64,000 nucleotides of DNA, from positions 620,001 to 684,000 of the forward strand of contig NZ_JAIVLF010000004.1 of the NCBI RefSeq assembly GCF_020524485.1, written 5' to 3'. This document shows positions 43,683-52,899 of the stretch, in pieces. The first letter of the stretch is position 1, and each line of letters begins with the position of its first letter. Source of the stretch: Novosphingobium profundi. Its GTDB lineage: Bacteria; Pseudomonadota; Alphaproteobacteria; Sphingomonadales; Sphingomonadaceae. The position numbers and the translations under genes are program-made. Under the pieces are notes generated by a model. The model saw only the letters and a program-made list of their open reading frames with translations, was not told the origin of the DNA and ran no database searches.

Positions 43683-45068
43683 ATGACCGAAACCGCACCA
43701 CCGCCCGCCGCATCTCCGCTCGCCATCATCGTTCTTGCCGCAGGCAAGGGCACCCGCATGAAGAGTGCGCGCCACAAGGTGCTGCACCCGGTCGCAGGGC
43801 AACCCATGCTGGAACACCTGCTGGCGAGCGCGGCCCAGCTTGCGCCCGAGCGCAGTGTCGTCGTCGCCGGACACGGGCGCGAGCAGCTCGAAGCCCAGCT
43901 CGGTACGCGCGCGGCCATTGCGGTGCAGGAACCCCAACTCGGCACCGGACACGCCGTCCAGCAGGCCGAGGAAGCCCTTGCCGGGTTCGAAGGCGACGTG
44001 CTGATCCTTTATGGCGACGTTCCCTTCGTGCGCCCCGAGACCATGCGCGCCATGATCGCACGCCTGCACGGCGAGGACACACCCGCCGTGGTCGTCCTGG
44101 GCTTCGAGCCGGAGGACCCGCTGCGCTATGGCCGCATCCTCGCGCACGATGACGGACGCATCGCGATGATGGTGGAATACAAGGACGCGACCGAGGAACA
44201 GCGCGCCTGCACCTTGTGCAATTCCGGTCTCATGGCGGTGAAATCCCAGGACCTCTTCGCCCTTCTCGCCAAGGTCGAGAACGACAACGCGGCGGGCGAA
44301 TATTACCTCACCGACATCGTCAACGTGGCGTCGCTGGAAGAGCGCACCTGCGCGGTTATCGTCACCGACGATCCCGACGAGGTGGGCGGCATCAACAGCC
44401 GCGCCGAACTCGCCGCCGCCGAAGCGCGCTGGCAGACCCGCCGCCGCGAACGCGCGATGGCCGATGGGGCTACGCTGGTCGCGCCCGAAACCGTCTTCTT
44501 TGCCTGGGACACGGTGATCGGTCAGGACGTGATGATCGAGCCCAACGTGGTCTTCGGCCCCGGCGTCACCGTGGCGGACGATGTCACCATCCACGCCTTC
44601 TCACACCTGGAAGGCGCAACTCTGGAAAGCGGGGTCGCCATCGGCCCCTATGCACGCCTGCGCCCCGGCGCCGTGCTCAAGGCCAATTCCAAGGTCGGAA
44701 ACTTCGTCGAGATGAAGAAGGCGGTACTGGGCGAAGGTGCCAAGGCCAACCACCTCTCCTACCTTGGCGATGCCGAGATCGGGGCCGGCGCCAACATCGG
44801 CGCGGGCACGATCACCTGCAATTACGACGGCTATTTCAAGCACAAGACGGTGATCGGCGAACGCGCCTTCATCGGCTCGAACTCAGCCCTGGTGGCCCCG
44901 GTCAAGATCGGGGCCGACGCCATCGTGGCCGCCGGAAGCGCGGTAACGCGCGATGTGGGGGATGGGGAACTGCGCCTCGTGCGCGGCGAACAGTTGGTCA
45001 AGCCCGGCTGGGCCGACCGCTTCCACGACACCATGAAGCAGAAGAAGAAGGCCCAGAAGGAGGGCTGA
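43683..45068 (+). CDS. glmU: Bifunctional GlcNAc-1-P uridylyltransferase / GlcN-1-P acetyltransferase
   Basis: A 461-residue GlmU making UDP-GlcNAc. The N-terminal pyrophosphorylase has LAAGKGTRM, ILYGDVPF and NSGLMAVK. The C-terminal left-handed beta-helix carries hexapeptide repeats with SYLGDAEIGAGANIGAGTIT and NYDGYFKHKT. The ATG at 43683 begins at the family start with a weak GGA 7 bases upstream; in-frame starts at 43644 (GTG) and 43656 (ATG) are less likely. The partner glmS lies 2.4 kb away on the same strand but not in the same operon. Confidence 0.95.
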   Translation: MTETAPPPAASPLAIIVLAAGKGTRMKSARHKVLHPVAGQPMLEHLLASAAQLAPERSVVVAGHGREQLEAQLGTRAAIAVQEPQLGTGHAVQQAEEALAGFEGDVLILYGDVPFVRPETMRAMIARLHGEDTPAVVVLGFEPEDPLRYGRILAHDDGRIAMMVEYKDATEEQRACTLCNSGLMAVKSQDLFALLAKVENDNAAGEYYLTDIVNVASLEERTCAVIVTDDPDEVGGINSRAELAAAEARWQTRRRERAMADGATLVAPETVFFAWDTVIGQDVMIEPNVVFGPGVTVADDVTIHAFSHLEGATLESGVAIGPYARLRPGAVLKANSKVGNFVEMKKAVLGEGAKANHLSYLGDAEIGAGANIGAGTITCNYDGYFKHKTVIGERAFIGSNSALVAPVKIGADAIVAAGSAVTRDVGDGELRLVRGEQLVKPGWADRFHDTMKQKKKAQKEG

Positions 45069-45104
45069 TCCGCCCTCCCTCAAGGCTCGAGAGTCTCTAC
45101 AGGC

Positions 45105-45884
45105 TCACGAGCCGATCGTGCGCATCCGCTCCACATGGGCAAGCTGGACCTTCCCGGCCTCACTGTCGGGCTCGAATTCGAGCGAGCGCGCGATGAGGGC
45201 GTGCGCCTCGTTCAGGTCTCCCAGCTTTTCCTTGGCATAGCCCATGCCACGCAGGGCCCGGGCGGCGAGGTCCGCATCGGGGCCACCCACGGTCTTGTCG
45301 GCCATCTCCCAGGCACGCTCGAATTCGACGAGCGCGGCCTGCCATTCGCGGCGCGACTTGAAGAGTTCGGCGTATTCGTTGGCAAAGTGGGCATTTTCCG
45401 GCGCCATCCGGGTTGCCGCGCGCAGGTCCGCTTCGGCGAGATCCCCGCGGCCCATGTCGATCAGCGCATAACCGCGCCCGAAATGCGCATCGCACAGCGC
45501 ATCGTCGATCGTCGCGTGGCCCGCAGCGGGCGTGGACGCGGCGTTCGCATCAATGCACCGACGCGGGCGCGAATCACCCGCCAGCCAATTGTCCGCCGCC
45601 GCGATCACCCGGTCGAAGTAGGAAACCGCCTTCTCGTCCTCGCCCTTGCGAAGCATGGCGAAGCCCTTCTTGAGGTCGGTCTTGAGATCGGGAGCGGTAA
45701 GCGGTGCCACCACGAGCGCCGTCGGCCCGGACCTGTGCAGCCCTTCCACAAAACTGGCTTCCTCAGCCCCGGCGCTGGATGACAGGCCCGCAATTCCAAG
45801 AACCAGGGCGAGCCCTGCTCCGGCAATACGGCGGCGGGTCACATTGGCGGACAAACGGCCTGAAAACGGATTCGTGGCGTGCAA
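45105..45884 (-). CDS. Exported tetratricopeptide-repeat protein
   Basis: A 259-residue protein with a signal peptide (about residues 16-40, ALVLGIAGLSSSAGA) and TPR-like helices: KKGFAMLRKGEDEKAVSYFDRVI (split), GRGYALIDMGRGDLAEADLRAA, YAELFKSRREWQAALVEFERA and GYAKEKLGDLNEAHALIARSLE. Such proteins are scaffolds; the partner is unknown. Two conserved-looking cysteines may form a disulphide. Confidence 0.82.
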   Translation of the reverse strand: MHATNPFSGRLSANVTRRRIAGAGLALVLGIAGLSSSAGAEEASFVEGLHRSGPTALVVAPLTAPDLKTDLKKGFAMLRKGEDEKAVSYFDRVIAAADNWLAGDSRPRRCIDANAASTPAAGHATIDDALCDAHFGRGYALIDMGRGDLAEADLRAATRMAPENAHFANEYAELFKSRREWQAALVEFERAWEMADKTVGGPDADLAARALRGMGYAKEKLGDLNEAHALIARSLEFEPDSEAGKVQLAHVERMRTIGS

Positions 45885-45975
45885 GGCAGCAATCCTTCTC
45901 CCGGAACAGTCCCTTCCCGGCGCTCTTTTCGTGCGCCTGTATTTTTCGAGTAAGGAACGGTTCGTTTAAGTGGCC

Positions 45976-46003
45976 AGAATATCCGATGAACGCGGTTTGA
46001 CAA
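45976..46003 (-). promoter_or_regulatory. Promoter of the TPR protein gene
   Basis: Read on the minus strand, TTGTCA and TATTCT are separated by 16 bases, about 100 bases before the TPR start. The same TTGACA block (45997-46002) read on the plus strand is a consensus -35 for the divergent AIM24-family gene, though its -10 is poor. Confidence 0.45.
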
Positions 46004-46076
46004 GAGAGCAGTCGAAACTCACATCTTGGGCAGGCGCAAGTCGCCGGTTTGCCACCACTTAAATCTGGAGTTTCAC

Positions 46077-46907
46077 ATGGCCAACAGCCCCTGGAGCCAC
46101 ACCCGCTCGTCCACCGTGTCGGACGACATCGACTTCGAGATCAAAGGCCAGGAACTCCAGTTTGTCGAGCTCGAACTCGATCCCGGGGAGAGCGCCGTCG
46201 CGGAAGCCGGGGCCATGGTCTGGAAGGATGCTCCGATCGAGATGTCGACCGTCTTCGGCGACGGCTCGGGCGGCCAGGGCAGCGGCTTCATGGACAAGCT
46301 GCTGGGCGCGGGCAAACGCCTCGTTACCGGGGAAAGCCTGTTCACGACCGTCTTCACCCACCATGGGCGGGGGAAGGCCCGCGTGGCTTTCTCCGCTCCG
46401 GTCCCGGGCGCCATCCTCCCGATCAAGCTCGACGAAGTGGGCGGGCGCCTGATCTGCCAGAAGGACGCCTTCCTGTGTGCGGCACGCGGGGTCGAGATCG
46501 GGATTCATTTCCAGCGCAAGATCATGACCGGACTGTTCGGCGGCGAAGGCTTCATCATGCAGCGCCTCGACGGCGATGGCTGGGTCTTTGTCCAGATGGG
46601 GGGCACCGTGGTCGAACGCGAACTTCACCCCGGCGAGGAACTGCATATCGATACCGGCTGTGTCGCCGCCTTCACCGAGAGTGTCGATTTCGACCTTGTG
46701 CGCGCGGGTTCGGTCAAGTCGATGTTCTTCGGCGGTGAAGGCATCTTCTTCGCCCGCCTGCGCGGGCCCGGCAAGGTCTGGATCCAGTCGCTACCCTTCT
46801 CCCGCCTCGCCGGACGTATGCTGGCGGCTGCGGGCTCACGGGGCGGGCAGAACCGGGGCGAAGGCTCCCTGCTGGGCGGTCTCGGCGACCTGATCGACGG
46901 CGACTGA
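46077..46907 (+). CDS. AIM24 / TIGR00266 family protein
   Basis: A 276-residue protein of the AIM24 family (double-psi-like beta fold), with FEIKGQELQFVELELDPGES, AEAGAMVWKD, GEEFF-like GESLFTTVFTH, LICQKDAFLCAARGV, GGTVVERELHPGEEL and FDLVRAGSVKSMFFGGEGIFF. The family is widespread and has no settled function in bacteria. The ATG at 46077 has GGAG 6-7 bases upstream; codons before it are rejected. Confidence 0.85.
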   Translation: MANSPWSHTRSSTVSDDIDFEIKGQELQFVELELDPGESAVAEAGAMVWKDAPIEMSTVFGDGSGGQGSGFMDKLLGAGKRLVTGESLFTTVFTHHGRGKARVAFSAPVPGAILPIKLDEVGGRLICQKDAFLCAARGVEIGIHFQRKIMTGLFGGEGFIMQRLDGDGWVFVQMGGTVVERELHPGEELHIDTGCVAAFTESVDFDLVRAGSVKSMFFGGEGIFFARLRGPGKVWIQSLPFSRLAGRMLAAAGSRGGQNRGEGSLLGGLGDLIDGD

Positions 46908-46964
46908 CCTTAAACGTCGCAATAATGTATACAGAACAACAGCTTAAATGACTATTAACTTCTG

Positions 46965-46980
46965 TGCCGCCATAGCGGCA
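46965..46980 (+). other. Small hairpin abutting a start codon
   Basis: TGCCGC and GCGGCA (4-base loop CATA) form a hairpin that ends two bases before the ATG at 46983. No ribosome binding site is visible there. Confidence 0.4.
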
Positions 46981-46982
46981 TC

Positions 46983-47354
46983 ATGTTTTGGAGCGAGGGC
47001 CCCGGTCGCATACTTCGGATAGGAGCCTGGTTGGCCTTTGGCGCCTGCCTGGCCTTCGGCCTCATCCTGGCCTGGCTTTATGGCCGCCCGTGCCCGTCCG
47101 CGTCCACCGCCTCGAGCGGCCAGGGCCTCCTCCTGTGCAGTACCGAACAGATTGCCGCGCTCGGCAACATCAGTTCAGCCACCGGACTGGCCTTCTTTGG
47201 CATGGCACTCCTGTGTGGCGCGGCGCGCAGAGCCGAAACCCGCCGCGAGAATGCGATCCGTCTGCGCCAGGTGCGAGCCAGCGAGCGACATCGCGGACTG
47301 CTCCGCATCCACACGACGAAGCGCTGGTCCGACAAGACCTCGGACGACAACTGA
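46983..47354 (+). CDS. Hypothetical small membrane protein
   Basis: A 123-residue protein with two hydrophobic helices (about residues 13-32 and 58-80) and a basic, cytoplasmic-looking C-terminus (RRAETRRENAIRLRQ). A cysteine sits after each helix start region. No family recognised. There is no ribosome binding site; a hairpin lies directly before the ATG. It precedes glmS by 93 bases on the same strand. Confidence 0.6.
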   Translation: MFWSEGPGRILRIGAWLAFGACLAFGLILAWLYGRPCPSASTASSGQGLLLCSTEQIAALGNISSATGLAFFGMALLCGAARRAETRRENAIRLRQVRASERHRGLLRIHTTKRWSDKTSDDN

Positions 47355-47447
47355 ATCTTTGGGCTGGAAGCCAGCGTCCACGCGCTTTAACGCTGGGTAT
47401 ATCGGTTCTTCGGGATCGAGCCCCGGCAAAGAGGTGACAGGCGCGCA

Positions 47448-49271
47448 ATGTGTGGAATTATCGGCATCGTCGGCAAGGAAGAGGTGGCGGACCGTCTGGT
47501 CGATGGTCTGCGCCGTATGGAATACCGCGGCTATGACAGCGCCGGGATCTGCACGGTCGAGGATGGCCAACTGGTAAGGCGCCGTGCCGAGGGCAAGCTG
47601 GCCAACCTCGTGCGCGAATTGGCAGGCAATCCCGCTCCGGGCCTCATCGGCATCGCCCACACCCGCTGGGCGACCCACGGCGCGCCCACCGCGGCCAACG
47701 CCCATCCCCACGCGACCGATACCCTGGCCCTGGTCCACAACGGGATCATCGAGAACTTCCGTCCTTTGCGCGAATCGCTCGAATCGCGCGGTCGCACCTT
47801 CGAAAGCCAGACCGACACCGAAGTCGTCGCCCATCTGGTATCCGAACAGGTCGAAGCCGGTCTCTCGCCGCAGGACGCAGTCAAGGCCGCCCTGCCCCAG
47901 TTGCGCGGAGCCTTCGCGCTGGCCATCGCCTTTCGCGAACATCCCGACATGCTGATCGGTGCCCGCCTCGGCTCCCCGCTCGTCGTGGGATACGGTGAGG
48001 GAGAGACCTATCTGGGCTCCGACGCGCTTGCCCTTGCTCCCCTGACCCAGCGCATCACCTACCTGGAAGAAGGCGACTGGGTCGTCATCACCCGCGAAGG
48101 CGCGCAGATCTTCGATGCGCAGAACAATCCTGTCGAGCGCGCGGTGGTCACCTCGGGCGCATCGGCGGTGGCGATCGAGAAGGGCAACTATCGCCACTTC
48201 ATGCAGAAGGAGATCTTCGAGCAGCCCACCGTCGTTGCGCAGACGCTGTCGAGCTACATCCGCCAGGTCTCCCAGTCGGTCACCCTGCCCCAGATGGACT
48301 TTGACCTCGGCGGCATCAACCGCATCACCATCGTCGCCTGCGGCACGAGCTACTACGCAGGCATGGTCGCCAAGTACTGGATCGAGACCTTCGCGCGTAT
48401 TCCCGTCGACATCGATGTCGCCTCCGAGTTCCGCTACCGCGATCCGGTACTCGAACCCGGCGGCCTTTCGCTGTTCATCTCGCAATCGGGCGAGACGGCC
48501 GACACGCTGGCCGCGCTGCGCCATTGCAAGGCTGAGGGGCAGACCATCGCGGTGGTCGTCAACGTGCCCACCAGCACCATGGCGCGCGAGGCCGATCTGC
48601 TGCTGCCGACTTACGCCGGGCCCGAGATCGGTGTGGCCTCGACCAAGGCCTTCACCTGTCAGCTCTCCGTCCTCGCCGCGCTGGCCGCACGCCTTGCCGT
48701 CCTGCGCGGGCGCATGGACAGGGACGAGGAAGCCCAGGTCGTCACGCACCTCGTTGAAGCGCCTGCCCGCCTCAACGCCGCGCTCGACCACGACGACGAG
48801 ATCGCGCAGATGGCCCACCTCATCGCGCCTGCGCGCGATGTCCTCTACCTCGGCCGTGGCCCGGATTTCCCGCTGGCGCTCGAAGGCGCCCTGAAATTGA
48901 AGGAAATCAGCTACATTCACGCCGAAGGTTATGCTTCAGGTGAAATGAAGCACGGCCCCATCGCGCTGATCGACGAGGCCGTTCCGGTCATCGTCCTCGC
49001 CCCCTCCGGGCCGCTCTTCGAGAAGACGGTCAGCAACATGCAGGAAGTGCGCGCGCGCGGCGGCAAGGTCGTCCTGATTTCGGATGCCGAGGGCATTGCC
49101 GAGGCTGGCGAAGGCTGCATTGCCACGATCGAGATGCCCCGCGTCCACCCCCTGATTGCGCCGATCGTCTATGCGGTGCCAGTGCAGTTGCTCGCCTACC
49201 ATGTGGCCTGCGCGAAGGGCACCGATGTCGACCAGCCCCGCAATCTCGCCAAGAGCGTCACTGTCGAATGA
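47448..49271 (+). CDS. glmS: Glutamine-fructose-6-phosphate aminotransferase (isomerising)
   Basis: A 607-residue GlmS. The N-terminal class II glutaminase starts MCGIIGIVG with nucleophile Cys2 and has HTRWATHGAPTAANAHPH. Two SIS domains follow with CGTSYYAGMVAKYW, SQSGETADTLAAL, GVASTKAFTCQ and the C-terminal DQPRNLAKSVTVE. It makes glucosamine-6-phosphate for peptidoglycan and LPS. AAAGAGG lies about 14 bases before the ATG. Confidence 0.97.
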   Translation: MCGIIGIVGKEEVADRLVDGLRRMEYRGYDSAGICTVEDGQLVRRRAEGKLANLVRELAGNPAPGLIGIAHTRWATHGAPTAANAHPHATDTLALVHNGIIENFRPLRESLESRGRTFESQTDTEVVAHLVSEQVEAGLSPQDAVKAALPQLRGAFALAIAFREHPDMLIGARLGSPLVVGYGEGETYLGSDALALAPLTQRITYLEEGDWVVITREGAQIFDAQNNPVERAVVTSGASAVAIEKGNYRHFMQKEIFEQPTVVAQTLSSYIRQVSQSVTLPQMDFDLGGINRITIVACGTSYYAGMVAKYWIETFARIPVDIDVASEFRYRDPVLEPGGLSLFISQSGETADTLAALRHCKAEGQTIAVVVNVPTSTMAREADLLLPTYAGPEIGVASTKAFTCQLSVLAALAARLAVLRGRMDRDEEAQVVTHLVEAPARLNAALDHDDEIAQMAHLIAPARDVLYLGRGPDFPLALEGALKLKEISYIHAEGYASGEMKHGPIALIDEAVPVIVLAPSGPLFEKTVSNMQEVRARGGKVVLISDAEGIAEAGEGCIATIEMPRVHPLIAPIVYAVPVQLLAYHVACAKGTDVDQPRNLAKSVTVE

Positions 49272-49286
49272 TTAGGTCCTGCAGGC

Positions 49287-49309
49287 GCCTTGGACAATCT
49301 GCCCAAGGC
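49287..49309 (+). terminator. Weak hairpin after glmS
   Basis: GCCTTGG (49287-49293) and CCAAGGC (49303-49309) form a 7-bp stem with a 9-base loop, 15 bases after the glmS stop. No T-run follows, so it is a weak terminator at best. Confidence 0.4.
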
Positions 49310-49363
49310 AATGGTTTGCAATCCTTTACCGGCTGCTAACCGGTTGTCCCTAGGGACACTTTC

Positions 49364-51736
49364 GTGACGAAGAAAAATTCCCATCAGACACGCGCACTTC
49401 CCAGCCGCCTGCCCACCCTCGCCGTCCTTGGTCTGAACGACCCCAAGGACGGTGACGGCGACTGGGAGAGGCTGCGCGGTCTCCAGTTCCAGGGGCTGCA
49501 GCAGGCCTCGACGATCCGGCGTGTCACCCAGATCACCGCGATGCTGGCCATCGTCGTGATCTGCTACGGCAAAGTCCCGCTCCTTCCCCTCGCAGGATGG
49601 TTTGCCGTCTCCGGGTTCTCGCTGTGGCACAGCTACACCATGTTCAAGCGCCTGATCGGGTCGGATCGGCGCGGCATTTCGCGCAGTGAGATCAACCGCC
49701 TGCTTCACGGCGTGGGCCTCAATGCGCTTGCCTGGACCGTGCCGCTGACGACCTTCGGAGGCCTCGGCGACCTCTCCCTGCGCTTCCAGATATGGGCGAT
49801 CCTGGCCGTCATGCTGACCGCTTCGGCCCTGCTCATGCCCGCCGTGCCGATGGCGGCCCTGTTTTTCGGCGTCCTGATCGGTGGCTCTTCAGCGGTTTTC
49901 TTTCTCATCACCGGCTCCTTCGAGATGGCGCTGATCAGCCTTGCCATGGCCGCCATCACGATCTGGGGCGCGATTGAGAGCGCGACCCGCTATCTCAATG
50001 CCAAGGTGGCCGAAGCGGGCATCTCCGAGAAGGACGAAGTGGTCTCGATGCTCCTTCGCGAATACGAGGAGAACGAGGCGGACTGGCTGTGGCAAACCGA
50101 CACCAAGCGCCGGGTCCGCGCGGTCTCGCCGCGCTTCGCCTTCGCGCTCGGCCGCGAGGCCAGCGAGATCGAGGGCATGCCCTTCGTCGAACTGATCGCA
50201 GGTTCCAGCTGGCAGGACGAAGACGTTCACCCCAGCCTTCGCGAGCTCGCCGAACGGATCAAGCGCCGGGAGAGCTTCTCCAACCTGCTTGTGCGCGTCA
50301 CCATTCAGGGGCGTCCGCGCTGGTGGGAACTGTCCGGAACGCCCAAGCTCGATTCGAACGGGATCTTCACCGGCTTTCGTGGTGTCGGATCGGACGAGAC
50401 CGAAGCGCGCGAAAGCTCGGACAAGATCGCCTACCTCGCCCGCTACGACGCTCTTACCGGCCTTCCCAACCGGATGATGCTGACCGAGGCTCTGGACGAT
50501 GCCCTCGCCGACTCGTCCAAATGGCGCACGCGCTGTGCCTTCCTGATGATCGACCTCGATCGCTTCAAGGCGGTCAACGATACGCTGGGGCATCTCGTGG
50601 GCGACCAGCTCCTCGCCCGGGTCTCGGATCGCATCCGCGAGCAGATGGGCGAAGCTGAAATGTGCGGACGCCTGGGCGGTGACGAATTCGCCATCGTGAT
50701 GCGCGATGTATCCGATGCGGGCCGGGTCTCCATCCTCGCGCGCCGCGTGATCGACCGGCTTGCCCAGCCCTACGAGATCGACAACCACACCCTTTACGTC
50801 GGCGCCTCGATCGGCTCGGCCTGCGGACCCCAGGACGGCGCGGATGTCGAGACGCTGATGCGCAACGCCGACCTTGCGCTCTACCGCGCCAAGGATCTGG
50901 GCGGCAATGTGCACCACCGCTACGAACCCGCGCTCCACGCCCATGCCGAGGAACGCCGCAAGCTCGAATCCGCCTTGCGCCACGCGCTCGAACGCGACGA
51001 ATTCGTGCTGAACTTCCAGCCCGTCGTCGACGCCGTCGACGAAAGCGTCGTGAGCTTCGAGGCCCTGGTGCGCTGGCACAGCCGCGAGCACGGTTTCGTC
51101 AGCCCGGCCAAGTTCATTCCCCTCGCCGAAGACACCCGCCTCATCGTGCCCATCGGCGAATGGGTGCTGCGCGAGGCGTGCCGCCAGGCCGTGAACTGGC
51201 CCGAAGACGTGCGCGTCGCCGTCAATGTCTCAGGCGAACAGCTGCTCGATTCGAACTTCGCCACGAGCGTGGTCAACGCGCTGGCCGAAAGCGGCCTCGC
51301 GCCGCACCGGCTCGAGATCGAGGTCACCGAAAGCATCTTCCTGCGCGACGGCACGACCGCAAACCACGTCCTCGAACGCATCATGGCGCTGGGCTGTGGG
51401 GTCGCGCTCGACGACTTCGGGACCGGCTATTCCTCGCTCGGCTACCTGCGCAAGCTGCGCTTCTCGACCATCAAGGTCGACCGCTCCTTCGTGCAAAGCG
51501 CGGCCACCGGCAACGCCGAGAGCATCGCCATCATCCGCGCTGTCGTCGCCATGGCCGAAAGCCTCGACATGTCGACCACCGCCGAAGGTGCCGAGACCGA
51601 GCACGAGGTCCAGCTGATCCGTGAACTGGGCTGCCGCAAGATCCAGGGCTACTTCTTCGGGCGCCCGATGAGCGCCGAGGATGCGCGCGGGCTCTTCCAG
51701 AACCCCCACTACCTCGAACGCCAGAGCGTCGCCTGA
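49364..51736 (+). CDS. Membrane PAS-GGDEF-EAL cyclic-di-GMP protein
   Basis: A 790-residue protein. The N-terminal part has about five hydrophobic segments (residues 56-205), then a PAS-like domain (about 235-345), a GGDEF domain with an intact motif RLGGDEF (438-442) and an EAL domain with FEALVRW (566-568), NVSG, EVTES, DDFGTGYSSL and KVDRSF. Both active sites appear intact, so it may both make and degrade c-di-GMP. The RxxD inhibitory site five residues before GGDEF is absent. Start is GTG at 49364 with AGGGA 7 bases upstream. Confidence 0.94.
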   Translation: MTKKNSHQTRALPSRLPTLAVLGLNDPKDGDGDWERLRGLQFQGLQQASTIRRVTQITAMLAIVVICYGKVPLLPLAGWFAVSGFSLWHSYTMFKRLIGSDRRGISRSEINRLLHGVGLNALAWTVPLTTFGGLGDLSLRFQIWAILAVMLTASALLMPAVPMAALFFGVLIGGSSAVFFLITGSFEMALISLAMAAITIWGAIESATRYLNAKVAEAGISEKDEVVSMLLREYEENEADWLWQTDTKRRVRAVSPRFAFALGREASEIEGMPFVELIAGSSWQDEDVHPSLRELAERIKRRESFSNLLVRVTIQGRPRWWELSGTPKLDSNGIFTGFRGVGSDETEARESSDKIAYLARYDALTGLPNRMMLTEALDDALADSSKWRTRCAFLMIDLDRFKAVNDTLGHLVGDQLLARVSDRIREQMGEAEMCGRLGGDEFAIVMRDVSDAGRVSILARRVIDRLAQPYEIDNHTLYVGASIGSACGPQDGADVETLMRNADLALYRAKDLGGNVHHRYEPALHAHAEERRKLESALRHALERDEFVLNFQPVVDAVDESVVSFEALVRWHSREHGFVSPAKFIPLAEDTRLIVPIGEWVLREACRQAVNWPEDVRVAVNVSGEQLLDSNFATSVVNALAESGLAPHRLEIEVTESIFLRDGTTANHVLERIMALGCGVALDDFGTGYSSLGYLRKLRFSTIKVDRSFVQSAATGNAESIAIIRAVVAMAESLDMSTTAEGAETEHEVQLIRELGCRKIQGYFFGRPMSAEDARGLFQNPHYLERQSVA

Positions 51737-51756
51737 CCAGGGGCGGCCTGCCTACA

Positions 51757-51801
51757 ACGAAAAACCGCCCGGAAAGCAGAGCCTTCCGGGCGGTTTTTCG
51801 T
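51757..51801. terminator. Bidirectional terminator between GGDEF-EAL gene and purQ
   Basis: ACGAAAAACCGCCCGGAA (51757-51774) pairs perfectly with TTCCGGGCGGTTTTTCGT (51784-51801). The A-run on the left and T-run on the right let it work for both converging genes. Confidence 0.88.
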
Positions 51802-51820
51802 GTCGTTCAGGAAATACCGA

Positions 51821-52498
51821 TCAGGCGCCGATGAGGCCCTTGATCGCGCTCTCGAACAGCGCGCGGCCATCGCTGCCACCGTGGAGGTCCTCGATCGCGC
51901 GCTCGGGGTGCGGCATCATGCCAAGGACATTGCCCTTGGCGTTCAGCACGCCAGCGATCGCGCGGGCCGAACCGTTGATGTCCTCGGCGTAGCGGAAGGC
52001 CACCTGGCCCTCGCCCTCGAGACGGTCGAGGGTCGCCTCGTCGGCGAAGTAGTTGCCGTCATGGTGTGCGACAGGGATCGAGATCTCCTGGCCTGCGCTG
52101 TAGCCCGAGGTGAACAGCGAGTTCGCGTTCTCGACCTTGAGCGTGACGTCGCGGCACACGAAACGGATCACCGAGTTGCGCAGCAGTGCGCCGGGCAGAA
52201 GACCGCTTTCGGTCAGCACCTGAAAGCCATTGCACACGCCCAGCACCGGCACGCCCTTGTCGGCTGCGGCAATGACCGCCTGCATGATCGGCGAACGCGA
52301 GGCGATCGCGCCGCAGCGCAGGTAGTCACCGTAAGAAAAGCCACCGGGAAGCGCGATGAAATCGAGCCCTTCCGGCAGATCGGAATCCCCGTGCCACACG
52401 CGGGTGCACGCGTCGCCCGAGACCTTCTCCAGAGCCACCGCCATGTCGCGGTCGCAGTTGGAGCCCGGGAACGTGATGACGGCCGAGCGGAACGCCAT
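51821..52498 (-). CDS. purQ: Phosphoribosylformylglycinamidine synthase, glutaminase subunit PurQ
   Basis: A 225-residue class I glutamine amidotransferase supplying ammonia to Pur[10 protein letters not shown] at the N-terminus, [17 protein letters not shown], the nucleophile cysteine in GVCNGFQ and the His-Glu pair in MMPHPERA are visible. The ATG at 52498 overlaps the purS stop as TGATG. PurL is not in the window. Confidence 0.96.
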   Translation of the reverse strand: MAFRSAVITFPGSNCDRDMAVALEKVSGDACTRVWHGDSDLPEGLDFIALPGGFSYGDYLRCGAIASRSPIMQAVIAAADKGVPVLGVCNGFQVLTESGLLPGALLRNSVIRFVCRDVTLKVENANSLFTSGYSAGQEISIPVAHHDGNYFADEATLDRLEGEGQVAFRYAEDINGSARAIAGVLNAKGNVLGMMPHPERAIEDLHGGSDGRALFESAIKGLIGA

Positions 52499-52734
52499 CA
52501 GGCGGCCACCTTCTCGATGCGGTAGTTCTCGATCACCATGTTGGCGAGGAGCTTCTTGCACATGTCGTCAAGCGCTTCGTCGGAGACGCCGTCCTCGACA
52601 TCGAGCTCGAACAGGCGACCGGCCCGCACGTCGTTGACGCCCGAGAAGCCGAGCCCTTCGAGCGAGTGGTGGATCGCGCGGCCCTGCGGATCGAGGACAC
52701 CGGGCTTGAGGCTGACGTGGACGCGGACTTTCAT
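52498..52734 (-). CDS. purS: Phosphoribosylformylglycinamidine synthase subunit PurS
   Basis: A 78-residue PurS ([32 protein letters not shown]). It bridges PurQ and small PurL. The ATG at 52734 gives the exact family length; the frame running further to 53226 lies opposite the SDR gene and is rejected. It is coupled to purQ by TGATG. Confidence 0.95.
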   Translation of the reverse strand: MKVRVHVSLKPGVLDPQGRAIHHSLEGLGFSGVNDVRAGRLFELDVEDGVSDEALDDMCKKLLANMVIENYRIEKVAA

Positions 52735-52789
52735 CACGGGGGCCTTTCGCTGAATGCGGCAGATTCGGTAAAATGCGCCTATGGCCTCG

Positions 52790-52807
52790 CTTGCCCCCCG
52801 GGGCAAG
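52790..52807. promoter_or_regulatory. CTTGCCCC/GGGGCAAG inverted repeat in purS-SDR divergent gap
   Basis: CTTGCCCC (52790-52797) and GGGGCAAG (52800-52807) are perfect inverted 8-mers with a 2-base centre, 55 bases before the purS start and 93 bases before the SDR start. It could be an operator or a hairpin; no binding protein is implied. Confidence 0.4.
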
Positions 52808-52899
52808 GGCACTTGCGCGCTTTTGATCGTTGAATGCGCGCGCGGTTGGTGCCATCCGGACCGGGCCCGTGCCGTGCGGGTCCCTTGTGGAGGCCTTCG

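Noticed and set aside
47175..48920. A 581-codon open frame on the minus strand
   Set aside because: Antisense to glmS, without domains or a start signal.
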